39,188 nt of DNA. It comes from a virus. Below, in pieces: positions 21,609 through 29,263 of the stretch (within the stretch, counting starts at the first letter, position 1; every line of letters starts with the position of its first letter). A program made the translations under genes and the position numbers. Below the pieces are notes generated by a model. It was not told where the DNA came from and did not search any database. It saw nothing but the letters and a program-made list of their open reading frames with translations. The stretch covers positions 1 through 39,188 of the IMG/VR virus record IMGVR_UViG_3300028800_000039; one strand, 5' to 3'.

Positions 21609-24077
21609 ATGCTACTCGAAGGATTCTCTAAGGGCGTCAACCAATATCTACCCGCATTTGCTATTCAAGACGACGAATTCGCCAATCTTATCAATGCCAC
21701 AACGCGTAGGGGAGTCGTCTCTAAGAAATTAGGCACATCAACACTAGGTCAACTAGAATTAGAATACGGCCCCGAAGATATCGGAACAACGACCATATCA
21801 GGCACCTTTTCAGCAACGATAACCGTCACGGCGACTCCTTTCTCAGCATTCTCCCCAGTGTCTCTCATGGTGACTGTAGGATCGACGATCTACACCGATA
21901 ATGGACTCGGATCAGTCGTTCTGGGTGACACGGTCTACGGTACCTTAAATTACGCCACAGGGGAGCTCACTCTCTTCAACGTCTCCCCAAGTACTACTGT
22001 ATCTGTTTCCATAGGATACTATCCAGGACTCCCCGTGATGGGCATAGGAACTTTCCAAAGTGCTACGTTCAACACCAACTTCTTCTTGCTCGTCTTCGAC
22101 ACTAGCTACGCATACACATTTAACTACACGACAAGATCTTTTTTTAACGCCTCTTATTATGCCATGAGTGCTGTGCCCCCCAATCCTGTTCAGTGGTTCG
22201 GAGCCGACTACCAGCAGTTCGACTTTGAAAATTATCAAGACGTGCTCTTTGTGACTAACGGCCAGTCTGCCATTAATGCTAAGTTTGTAACCAACATAAC
22301 CTCTATCGGCCCCAATCTCGTGACTGTATCCATCGTCAACAACGATCTAGTAGTAGGGGATCAGGTTTTCTTCTATGAGGTTGCGGGGATGACTGAGATA
22401 AACGGACTTGTAGGAACAGTGACAATAGCAGGAAATCCAACTTTCACCGCCACTCTATCGGGCCCAACAGTGACATTATCTGCCTACACATCCGGGGGCA
22501 TCTGTCAATACCTGACCTCAAGCGCAGCCAATCCAACGGCTAATGGCATAAGAATATATCTCGAGACACCCTCCTACTCAGGCTTTCAGAACTTTGCTCC
22601 CCCAATAATCCCTTCGGGCCTCGGACAGACCGTATATTACATCACGGGAGCCAAGTTGATCCTTCAGTACGGTAACAGACTTCTTATGTTAGGCACAACG
22701 CTAACTTCTGCTGCTGGGAATGTCATCCAAGAGACTAGCACGATAAGATACAGCCAAATAAACCAAGCTCTATACACGGAAGATCCCAGTGCCTGGTGGG
22801 AAACACCCATCGGAACAGGTGGATTCATCAATATTGCAGGCAACCAGGCAATAGTCTCAGCAGAAGTCTCTTACGGGCAGCTAATCCTAGGGATGTCTTT
22901 CTCGTACGTAAAAGTCGTTGCCACTAGCAGTTTCCTGCAGCCTTTTGTCAGCGATACAATCAGCAACGTCTATGGCTCTATATGCCCATTCTCATCAGTT
23001 CTGCTTGACAACGCGGTCTTAGGCATAAACACTGTTGGCATAACACTAGCAACCACCAACGACGTTCAGCGCATAGACGCAATGACCATTCCTGATGCGA
23101 CACAAAACATTTCCAGAGACAACAACGGACTGCTAAGGGTCTGCTGCATCAGAGATTATCTACAGCAGCTAATATACTTTACTTTCCCCGTAGACCCGCT
23201 CATCTACCCGTCCCAGACCATAGTCCTTAATCACATAGAGAATAACTGGAGCTTCTACCAAGAGACATTTACCTGCTACGGACAGTACCTAGAACAAAAA
23301 GACTCTTTAACATGGAACACTCAAGAGACCTGGGCAGCAGTTCCCTACTGGGGTGATTTGAGCGGTGCCACAGGGACAACACAAGTAGCAGGGGGAACAC
23401 CCACAGGAGCTGTCCTTCTCAAGGGAAATGCCACCTATAACCAGCCCTACATGATTATCCAGTCGGTGACCCCTGAGAGTTCCTACACAGCCCTTCAAAT
23501 CAACAACCACAACCTCCTGCAAGGCCAATATATATTTATAGAAAACTGCCTGGGGACGACCTCTTTAAATGGCATTAGCACCCTTGTCGTGCAGGTCATC
23601 GACAACAATAACATTCAGGTAGCGGCTCTAACAACAGGGGTTTATGGTGGACTAGGTGTCGCTGCGGTCACTGACAACTTTTTAATTCAGACAAAGCAGT
23701 TCAACCCCAACTGGCAAATAGGCCAAGGAGCCGAACTGTCAACACTACGACTTTTATTCGGCACAACACCCTTCGGTCAGATATCGGGATATGTATCTCA
23801 AGACTTCATCCCCTTTTCAACCGACAATACAATCGGCGATGCGGTAATCCTACAAAACATCATCGGCACATCACCAGACACCAACCTAGGTCTATCGGGA
23901 CTGCAATACCAACAAAGCTTCATATGGCATCGAATGCCAGTTCTTAATACAGGGCAGACGCTACAGCTATCGCTATTCCTGTCAGACACACAGATGCAGA
24001 CTACTAATTACTGCCAAAGCCCTGTGGTGTTAGCGGCACTCCTAATGAACATGACTGAGCGGGGACAGGTCATCTAA
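21609..24077 (+). CDS. Tail hub / DNA-stabilisation protein (P22 gp10-like)
   Basis: 822 aa. The opening GFSKGVNQYLPAFAIQDDEF...NLINATTRRGVVSKKLG is characteristic of podoviral hub proteins that plug the portal-adaptor channel. The body is beta-rich, as in the gp10 propeller-like hub. Two FCCH-like modules are inserted, near residues 235-300 (VSIVNNDLVVGDQVFFYEV) and 620-675 (LQINNHNLLQGQYIFIENC). It is longer than P22 gp10 (472 aa), mainly because of these insertions. It overlaps the leftward 24074 gene by 4 nt at the 3' ends. Confidence 0.78.
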   Translation: MLLEGFSKGVNQYLPAFAIQDDEFANLINATTRRGVVSKKLGTSTLGQLELEYGPEDIGTTTISGTFSATITVTATPFSAFSPVSLMVTVGSTIYTDNGLGSVVLGDTVYGTLNYATGELTLFNVSPSTTVSVSIGYYPGLPVMGIGTFQSATFNTNFFLLVFDTSYAYTFNYTTRSFFNASYYAMSAVPPNPVQWFGADYQQFDFENYQDVLFVTNGQSAINAKFVTNITSIGPNLVTVSIVNNDLVVGDQVFFYEVAGMTEINGLVGTVTIAGNPTFTATLSGPTVTLSAYTSGGICQYLTSSAANPTANGIRIYLETPSYSGFQNFAPPIIPSGLGQTVYYITGAKLILQYGNRLLMLGTTLTSAAGNVIQETSTIRYSQINQALYTEDPSAWWETPIGTGGFINIAGNQAIVSAEVSYGQLILGMSFSYVKVVATSSFLQPFVSDTISNVYGSICPFSSVLLDNAVLGINTVGITLATTNDVQRIDAMTIPDATQNISRDNNGLLRVCCIRDYLQQLIYFTFPVDPLIYPSQTIVLNHIENNWSFYQETFTCYGQYLEQKDSLTWNTQETWAAVPYWGDLSGATGTTQVAGGTPTGAVLLKGNATYNQPYMIIQSVTPESSYTALQINNHNLLQGQYIFIENCLGTTSLNGISTLVVQVIDNNNIQVAALTTGVYGGLGVAAVTDNFLIQTKQFNPNWQIGQGAELSTLRLLFGTTPFGQISGYVSQDFIPFSTDNTIGDAVILQNIIGTSPDTNLGLSGLQYQQSFIWHRMPVLNTGQTLQLSLFLSDTQMQTTNYCQSPVVLAALLMNMTERGQVI

Positions 24078-24334
24078 TAAGAAATGCTAGTTAGCGTTTT
24101 TCCCGAAAGACGAGTCTTCATCCTAAATAGACTTTTTTTGCACGAGACACACAGCATTTCATAGATATAATCACCAGGAAGATTTCCGTTTTCCAACCTC
24201 AACTCCCTAGCATCAACATAACCAACATGTGTCTCGGGATCATGCCTCTTGTAGCCAAAGGAACGCCACTCATCGGTTCCACAAGGGCAAGTTTTGCCTC
24301 GAAATAGCCCTGCATCGACTTGATGGTATTCCAT
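24074..24334 (-). CDS. Small zinc-ribbon protein A
   Basis: 86 aa. Paired cysteines C-P-C-G near 17-20 and C-V-S-C-K-K near 62-67 form a probable zinc ribbon. The stretch LPGDYIYEMLCVSC resembles LPGDRSVWILCRKC in the neighbouring gene, so the two are paralogues. AGAGGGAGA precedes ATG 24334. It lies at the end of a leftward unit led by the winged-helix gene. A transcription- or DNA-related role is plausible but not shown. Confidence 0.65.
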   Translation of the reverse strand: MEYHQVDAGLFRGKTCPCGTDEWRSFGYKRHDPETHVGYVDARELRLENGNLPGDYIYEMLCVSCKKSLFRMKTRLSGKTLTSISY

Positions 24335-24336
24335 AT

Positions 24337-24507
24337 CTAGTCTCCCTCTGCTAGAGTTGGAGTCGAAGTAACACGCTGTGATACCAAGTCGTTAAGCCCA
24401 CACTTTCTACACAGTATCCAAACAGACCTATCACCAGGAAGATGAAATGGTGGCTCTCCTTTCTCAAAGTCACAAGCTCCGCACCAGCTACAACGCGTTA
24501 TATCCAT
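24337..24507 (-). CDS. Small zinc-ribbon protein B
   Basis: The frame extends upstream to 24582, but ATG 24507 has an ideal AGGAG (ATAGGAGAAAAA before ATG) and removes a long overlap with the upstream gene, so 56 aa is preferred. The zinc-binding pattern is C-x2-C-x2-C near 6-12 and LC-R-K-C-G near 37-41. Paralogue of the protein encoded 2 nt downstream (shared LPGD..LC..C). It overlaps nothing and follows the winged-helix gene by 25 nt. Confidence 0.65.
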   Translation of the reverse strand: MDITRCSWCGACDFEKGEPPFHLPGDRSVWILCRKCGLNDLVSQRVTSTPTLAEGD

Positions 24508-24532
24508 TTTTTCTCCTATCTCGATGTGTTGG

Positions 24533-25750
24533 TTAAAAAAGATGCGCAAACCTATCTTCACAAACATATCCCTGTGAGGCAAGAACTTTATCGTGATTAA
24601 TTTCTGGCAACACGTCCTGTATGCATAGCTCTTGTCCTCCCATAGACCTAAGAAAGGAATTCAAAGCGTCAAGGTCTGATTCACTAGAGATCTTCTTCAA
24701 AGGCCTTTCTTCTGCAAGCATTGATGGCTGCTTCTTCCGCTTTTCATGCAGCCTGAGTTGCTCGCTAACATAGAGATTCTGTTTTTCAAGCGTTTCGTTA
24801 GCAGGCTTAACATCGTAGTACTTGAAGTTGGCCCAAGCAACAGGGTTTTTTATCGCTAATTTGCCAGACCCGATTAGCCTTGCGTTGGTGAGCACGTACT
24901 CGTCCCATAGAGATCTCCTCTCGGCAAGCGGAATTCGGGCCAGTCGGTAAAAGAACCAGTGGCGCAGCTCTTCTTTTTTGACGGCATCCCCGCGGAGAAC
25001 ACTATCTTCAATAGCCTTAACTTCTGCTGCTGAAGTAAACTTTGTTTTAACTAATGGAACTCTCGGTGGGCCAGTTCTGCCAGTTCCCCTGTTGGGTTTT
25101 GAAAGAGAGCTTTTCTGGCTAGAAACCTGGTCAGTTCCGTTAGTTCGGTTAGTTTTGTTAGATGTATAGGTGCTTCGCAAGCTCTCTTTCAAATTTCTTG
25201 TGGGGAAGAGGAGCTTCGAGGGTGACATCTTATGAGTCTTATATGGATTCTTATTACCTTCTATAATGCATTTCGCACTTTTCATCCGACGAAGTGTTTT
25301 TTCGTATTTTCCAGTCGTAGTGTAGCTCTTGGTGCGGTTTTGGAATTTGTCAAGGTCTCCAGGCGCTTTTGAGGGACGTTTTAGCTTGCATCGTCTTATC
25401 TGTGCTGCGGAATAGTGTCGTTTAGGCGCGAAGAATCCCGACTCAATATACCCCAGAAGTTCTAGTTTCTTGAGAGCCCTGTGCACATTGTCTTTGTTTG
25501 CGCTGGGAGTCTTGTGCTTTAGATAGGACACCATCGTCTTGAGCGTTTGGAAGGTGTAGACCTTAGGATGCGTGGCGTTTGTGTCCTTGACCGTGCCTGT
25601 TCCGTTTCGGATGTTGAGTTTCTTCCAAAACTTAAGATGCCTGTAGACAGTTAGATCAAGAGAAGAAAGTTTTTTTGAGCAAGCGTATTGTTTTTGCTTT
25701 TTTTTCTTCGGATAAATGTGATTTGGTGTTAGTCTGTTCATCGATGACAT
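24533..25750 (-). CDS. Basic winged-helix DNA-binding protein, possible replication initiator
   Basis: 405 aa, rich in Lys/Arg. Residues ~31-106 look like a winged helix: LTVYRHLKFWKK, then a recognition region ANKDNVHRALKKLELLGYIESG. Residues ~115-225 are a basic, disordered linker. Residues ~230-405 are helical and mixed. Four 41-bp direct repeats lie immediately upstream, and the first contains its own start codon. A wHTH protein next to iteron-like repeats suggests a Rep-type initiator or an autoregulated transcription factor. Translation would be coupled to three upstream micro-ORFs (TGATG). The TNKTNRTNGT residues come from GTTAG-type short repeats. Confidence 0.65.
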   Translation of the reverse strand: MSSMNRLTPNHIYPKKKKQKQYACSKKLSSLDLTVYRHLKFWKKLNIRNGTGTVKDTNATHPKVYTFQTLKTMVSYLKHKTPSANKDNVHRALKKLELLGYIESGFFAPKRHYSAAQIRRCKLKRPSKAPGDLDKFQNRTKSYTTTGKYEKTLRRMKSAKCIIEGNKNPYKTHKMSPSKLLFPTRNLKESLRSTYTSNKTNRTNGTDQVSSQKSSLSKPNRGTGRTGPPRVPLVKTKFTSAAEVKAIEDSVLRGDAVKKEELRHWFFYRLARIPLAERRSLWDEYVLTNARLIGSGKLAIKNPVAWANFKYYDVKPANETLEKQNLYVSEQLRLHEKRKKQPSMLAEERPLKKISSESDLDALNSFLRSMGGQELCIQDVLPEINHDKVLASQGYVCEDRFAHLF

Positions 25751-25791
25751 CAGGCGCCTTCCTTTTGGGCTTGACTGTTCATTGATGACAT
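25750..25791 (-). CDS. Micro-ORF 3 of a coupled chain (13 codons)
   Basis: ATG 25791, product MSSMNSQAQKEGA, stop TGA overlapping the ATG (25750) of the 405-aa winged-helix protein, which itself begins MSSMNR. The shared MSSMN start shows that the repeat unit is a copy of the gene's own translation-initiation region. Confidence 0.4.
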   Translation of the reverse strand: MSSMNSQAQKEGA

Positions 25792-25832
25792 CAGGTGCTT
25801 TCCTTTTGGGCTTGATTGTTCATTGATGACAT
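25791..25832 (-). CDS. Micro-ORF 2 of a coupled chain (13 codons)
   Basis: ATG 25832 overlaps the previous stop. The product is MSSMNNQAQKEST, with its stop overlapping the next ATG as TGATG. Same ribosome site and spacing as the neighbouring copies. Confidence 0.4.
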   Translation of the reverse strand: MSSMNNQAQKEST

Positions 25833-25870
25833 CAGGTGCTTTCCTTTTGGGCTTGACTGTTCATTGACAT
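25832..25870 (-). CDS. Micro-ORF 1 of a coupled chain (12 codons)
   Basis: ATG 25870, product MSMNSQAQKEST, stop TGA at 25834-25832 overlapping the next ATG as TGATG. It is preceded by AAAAGGAAGG. It arises from repeat copy 4 reading into copy 3. Whether it is translated is inference from the start, ribosome-site and stop/start spacing. Confidence 0.4.
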   Translation of the reverse strand: MSMNSQAQKEST

Positions 25871-25896
25871 CAGGGGCCTTCCTTTTGGGCTTGGAT

Positions 25897-26061
25897 GTGT
25901 TTGTATTGCTGCGTCAAGTCGCCCGCCGTCTGATAAACAACAAGAGATTTGACCAGCAAGTATTTTTACTACACTATAGAACAATACAACGTTTATCCTC
26001 AAGCTGTAAAAGGCCTGGGGATTTTTTATTTTTATAGGATTAAATACACAGCCTCGATACG
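25897..26061. other. Intergenic stretch between the 41-bp repeats and the omega-RNA element
   Basis: AT-rich, with no convincing gene on either strand. It must hold the promoter for the leftward winged-helix gene. GGCCTGGGGATTTTTTATTT (near 26010-26030) resembles a weak terminator tail on the plus strand, but no clear stem precedes it. Confidence 0.4.
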
Positions 26062-26313
26062 ATAAGTGCTGTGATTAAATGTCACTTATAGGCGGAGGGG
26101 CGACCCGTCAAAAGCCTGTGGAGCTTGACATAAGACTATGCTCTGCTGCCGTAGTATAGAGTTGGGATGTCGCAAGGCATCGCCGTAAAACTGAAGCGGC
26201 AACATAGCGTCGAGCTGTGAAGCAGGAACCCGTAGAAACGAGTTAGTGTTCGCTTAGGCGTGCACTATCCGTCGTATGGAATCCCCGTCTTTTAATGCGG
26301 GGAGGATGTCAAA
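26062..26313 (+). ncRNA. Orphan omega-RNA / right end of an IS200/IS605-type element, no tnpB
   Basis: The 3' half has the hallmarks of a TnpB guide-RNA scaffold and transposon right end: GTGAAGCAGGAACCC (a remnant of the usual TnpB VKQE tail codons), then GGAATCCCCGTC, a CCCCGT/GCGGGG hairpin (26283-26302) and GGGGAGGATGTCAA. Upstream are a GTCAAAAGC/GCTTGAC stem (26107-26129) and a 7-bp perfect hairpin ATAAGTG/CACTTAT (26062-26089) that could be the left-end hairpin. No tnpA or tnpB exists in the genome. The bases just after 26313 would be the guide. Limits are approximate. Confidence 0.7.
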
Positions 26314-26330
26314 TCTTCTAACTCTTTGTT

Positions 26331-26531
26331 TTAACCCAACTGAGCTTTTAACCTATCTCGCCTTTCTTTGGCTTCTCTGAGGCATCTTTCCCTGTTTCTG
26401 TCGTAATAACTTTCTTTCTCTTGCCTTCCGTAAAGAATCTCTTGAATCGTCTCTGGCCCAAGAACGATATTAATCGCCAACACTCTTTCTCTCATCTCGA
26501 AAAACCATTTTAAAGCTTCCTCATCAAACAT
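26331..26531 (-). CDS. Small basic protein with Y-x-RNRER motif
   Basis: 66 aa. The N-terminal half is helical and acidic (MFDEEALKWFFEMRERVLA). The C-terminal half reads YYDRNRERCLREAKERR, the same Y-x-[KR]-N-R-[DE]-R...E-A-[KR]-E-R pattern as in the genes at 3653 and 37390. AGGAG lies 5 nt before ATG 26531. The 3' end abuts the omega-RNA element, whose presumed guide segment would be antisense to it. The basic helix suggests nucleic-acid binding. Function unknown. Confidence 0.6.
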   Translation of the reverse strand: MFDEEALKWFFEMRERVLAINIVLGPETIQEILYGRQEKESYYDRNRERCLREAKERRDRLKAQLG

Positions 26532-26544
26532 AGAGCTCCTGCTA

Positions 26545-27090
26545 TTGGGGTTAAGTTACACTAAACATCTAACATCTGACGCATTAATTTGCAAAGACAT
26601 TCATCAAATGTTAACATGTATTATGACTTCACCATTTCTTCAACAAACACGATCATTCTCTGATATTAACGTTAGTAACTCGCCAGAGATCCTGTTGCGT
26701 GCTCTAAACAAGTTTAGCAATGACGTGGCCTCCGCTGTTAACTCTCGGACAATCGGGCTGCACTCCAATCAGGCCTCTATCACTGGTAACACCTTCAATG
26801 GCACTCAAACCAGTCGAATAATCCTGTATGCCCCGTCCCTGTTGATAGGCACCACGACAATCGCTAGCACCATACAGCCTTCGCCTAACCTGATCGTAAC
26901 ATCTATTTCTGGTATAGCCACTAACGGATCGATATCCATTCCCATTCCGTACATAAATGTGTCCAACCCAGCAGACAGCATAGGAATATTTTTCACTTTA
27001 TCAACAGCGGCCGTGTCCATACAAACCACAACTTCTAACTGGTCTTCGTATAAAGCCTTCATAACTCTGGAGTTTGGCTATGTCGTTTAA
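26545..27090 (+). CDS. Hypothetical virion protein upstream of portal
   Basis: Up to 181 aa; the conserved-looking part starts at Met 27 (MTSPFLQQTRSFSDINVS, ATG 26623), and no strong ribosome site marks either start. Residues ~27-75 are helical (PEILLRALNKFSNDVASAV). The remainder is a small beta domain (IIVTSISGIATNGSISIPI-type strands and FITLEFGYVV at the end), as in fibre-tip or receptor-binding domains. It overlaps the portal start by 11 nt. Probably a tail-associated or minor head protein. Confidence 0.6.
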   Translation: MGLSYTKHLTSDALICKDIHQMLTCIMTSPFLQQTRSFSDINVSNSPEILLRALNKFSNDVASAVNSRTIGLHSNQASITGNTFNGTQTSRIILYAPSLLIGTTTIASTIQPSPNLIVTSISGIATNGSISIPIPYINVSNPADSIGIFFTLSTAAVSIQTTTSNWSSYKAFITLEFGYVV

Positions 27091-29263
27091 CCCTCCAAGT
27101 CCTATAATCCAAGGCACAACTTCACTTCTGATAGGGGCTTACGGCAGCAGCGACGCTGTATCTATAATGAGCCGAATTCGCAATCAAGACATAGGTGTCA
27201 CACAGCAACGCTGGATAAGAGCTAGTGGCTCTCTCGCTATGTATTGCGGGGCAACCTCTTACATGCAGATGCAGGGCTCTGGTGGCTTTGTCTTTAATGC
27301 TCAAACAAACGCACAGAACGGCTACAGCTTTAACATCGTCAACTCTAAATGCAACGCCATCTCTGGTCGAGAGGTAAAAAACAGAAAGAGCATGACATGT
27401 ATTGCTAACTCACCCGCCTACGACAGAATTGCCACCGCCTACACCAAGATGTTGAGTTACGCAGATAACAGGTCTGGATTAAGCTCTAAGTTCTCTCGAG
27501 GCTTCCAACACGGAATGATCACTGGATTGGCCATAGGCGAGCTCTTCTTGAATCGTACAAAAGACTTCGTCAACGGAGAGATAGATATCGCTATCAACGA
27601 ATACAACGCCATAATCTACGACTACACTTGTCGAGACATCATCAACTTCACCGACTGCAAATATGTCTGGCTCCTCAAGTATCTCGACAAGCATGTGGCC
27701 ATGAAATATTACCCAGAAGCAGCAGATAAGATTGCCAACATGTCAACAGCTTCCTATAGCAATAGCATCTTCTCTTTCATGCCCGAAGCCCAGACCAACA
27801 GACAATTAGGTACCGTGGCTGTCAGCCGTTTTTGGCATCAAGTGCCCTACAACAAGAATGTATATATCAGCACTGAACCGTCCCCCATACAGGGAAAATC
27901 CTTTGAAGAGGGCCAGCTCCCTGAAGACATTCTCAACGACCCGAGATTAAAGTTTCAAGTTGTCACCATTCCCTCTACGCGCTGGCGGCTGTCTATAGTC
28001 GTCAATGAAGTTCTAGTGCAAGAATACGATAACTACCTCGGCATCGACGACTGCCCACTCATCTCCTTCATCTGGGACTATAACCCTGAAAATCCAGTGC
28101 CACAGTTTAGAGTTCGCGGATATCCCGATGCTATGTTCTCACAGCAGATGTTGGTCAATCACGCGATATTAAAGAATCACAACATATTAGAATCGTCCAT
28201 AAACTCGGGCCTTCAGTTCGAAGAAGACCAGCTTGTAGACGAAGATATGGCCTCACGAACAGGAGAAGCATTAAATATAGTCAGAAAACAGGGTTCCCCA
28301 GAAGTAGGGCAGCTTTCTCCAGTAACCATTCCCCAAAGCAACTTCATGCTCATCGACTACCTGATGCAATCGGCAGAAATGGCCTCGTCAGTCAAGCCAA
28401 TCGTTGACGGATCAGACAAGGGATCGACCTCTGGAATCATGGACATGTTGCGACAAGATGCTTCTGATGAACCACTCCAGAAATATTGGGCTAACACAGA
28501 CGAAACGAGACATCGCATGGCTATGTTAGAATCAAAGATCATCTCAGCCAACTGGTCAGCAGCAAAAGTGGCAGAGATCCTCAATGTGCCTGACTACAAG
28601 ACCTGCGAAGAGTTCCTTAGAATAGAGCCCACGGACTACCGATTCGTCATAGAAGATGCGGCCTACTCCACAGCTCAGAAGCGCAACCAGTTTGTAACCA
28701 CGTCCGAGATATGCGCGATGCTAGGGGTCAAATTGCCCATAGACTTAGGACTGAGACTTGCACCCATCACGGGCGTAGAAGAGCTTATAGAGGCCCTACA
28801 GAAAGAGCAGGAGTCAACCAGAGAAGCAGAGAGCCAGAAACTAGCCCTAGAGCTTGCACTTGTTGAAGCTGAAATCAAGAAGCTCAATGCTCAAGCCCTA
28901 GAGCAGATGAACCTAGCAAAATCTCACAATGCTCGAGCAGGGTCTTACGAAGGACTTGAACACGAGCGAAATGCAGAAGTTGCCAAGAACGAATCCACTG
29001 CTAATAAAAACAATACGGAGTCATTATTAAAGTTAGTTCCTCTCATAGAAAGATATGGAATCGATAAGGTTAAAGAGTTAATATTACTTTTGAACGAAGA
29101 CAACAGTTCTGCATCTAATCTAGACGAGATTGAGAAACTATATGGCCAAAATCGACCTTCCGTACAAGCCCCACTGGGATCCCAAGGAGACAATCCCCCA
29201 GGGAGTTTACAAGAGCAAACAGGGAACCAACAAATCTATGGGCCCAGGGCCGATGTACCCTGA
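27080..29263 (+). CDS. Portal protein (P22-like)
   Basis: 727 aa from ATG 27080 (GGAG 8 nt upstream); a TTG six bases earlier is less likely. Length equals that of the P22 portal (725 aa). The core is typical: helical entry (SPAYDRIATAYTKMLSYADN), clip/stem region with FEEDQLVDEDMASRTGEALN near 400, then SAEMASSVKPIVDGSDKGSTSGIMD. A long coiled, Gln/Glu/Ala-rich C-terminus (~590-665) would form the barrel helix of P22-like portals. It lies 11 kb from terL, an unusual separation. Confidence 0.88.
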   Translation: MSFNPPSPIIQGTTSLLIGAYGSSDAVSIMSRIRNQDIGVTQQRWIRASGSLAMYCGATSYMQMQGSGGFVFNAQTNAQNGYSFNIVNSKCNAISGREVKNRKSMTCIANSPAYDRIATAYTKMLSYADNRSGLSSKFSRGFQHGMITGLAIGELFLNRTKDFVNGEIDIAINEYNAIIYDYTCRDIINFTDCKYVWLLKYLDKHVAMKYYPEAADKIANMSTASYSNSIFSFMPEAQTNRQLGTVAVSRFWHQVPYNKNVYISTEPSPIQGKSFEEGQLPEDILNDPRLKFQVVTIPSTRWRLSIVVNEVLVQEYDNYLGIDDCPLISFIWDYNPENPVPQFRVRGYPDAMFSQQMLVNHAILKNHNILESSINSGLQFEEDQLVDEDMASRTGEALNIVRKQGSPEVGQLSPVTIPQSNFMLIDYLMQSAEMASSVKPIVDGSDKGSTSGIMDMLRQDASDEPLQKYWANTDETRHRMAMLESKIISANWSAAKVAEILNVPDYKTCEEFLRIEPTDYRFVIEDAAYSTAQKRNQFVTTSEICAMLGVKLPIDLGLRLAPITGVEELIEALQKEQESTREAESQKLALELALVEAEIKKLNAQALEQMNLAKSHNARAGSYEGLEHERNAEVAKNESTANKNNTESLLKLVPLIERYGIDKVKELILLLNEDNSSASNLDEIEKLYGQNRPSVQAPLGSQGDNPPGSLQEQTGNQQIYGPRADVP

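Larger units (their letters stand above)
25736..25896 (-). repeat. Four 41-bp tandem repeats before the winged-helix gene
   Basis: Copies start at 25736, 25777, 25818 and 25859; the last lacks 3 bp. On the minus strand each has AAAAGGAA as a ribosome site, CTGATG with a start codon, and the near-palindrome TGATGACATCA (exact in copies 2 and 3, degraded in 1 and 4). They could be protein-binding iterons and repeated translation starts at once. Confidence 0.92.

Noticed and set aside
24508-24582. Upstream extension of zinc-ribbon gene B
   Set aside because: It would overlap the winged-helix gene; ATG 24507 has an ideal AGGAG.
25816-26037. 73-codon plus-strand frame across the 41-bp repeats
   Set aside because: Antisense to the repeat array; its codons are dictated by repeats, and the opposite strand gives a better explanation.
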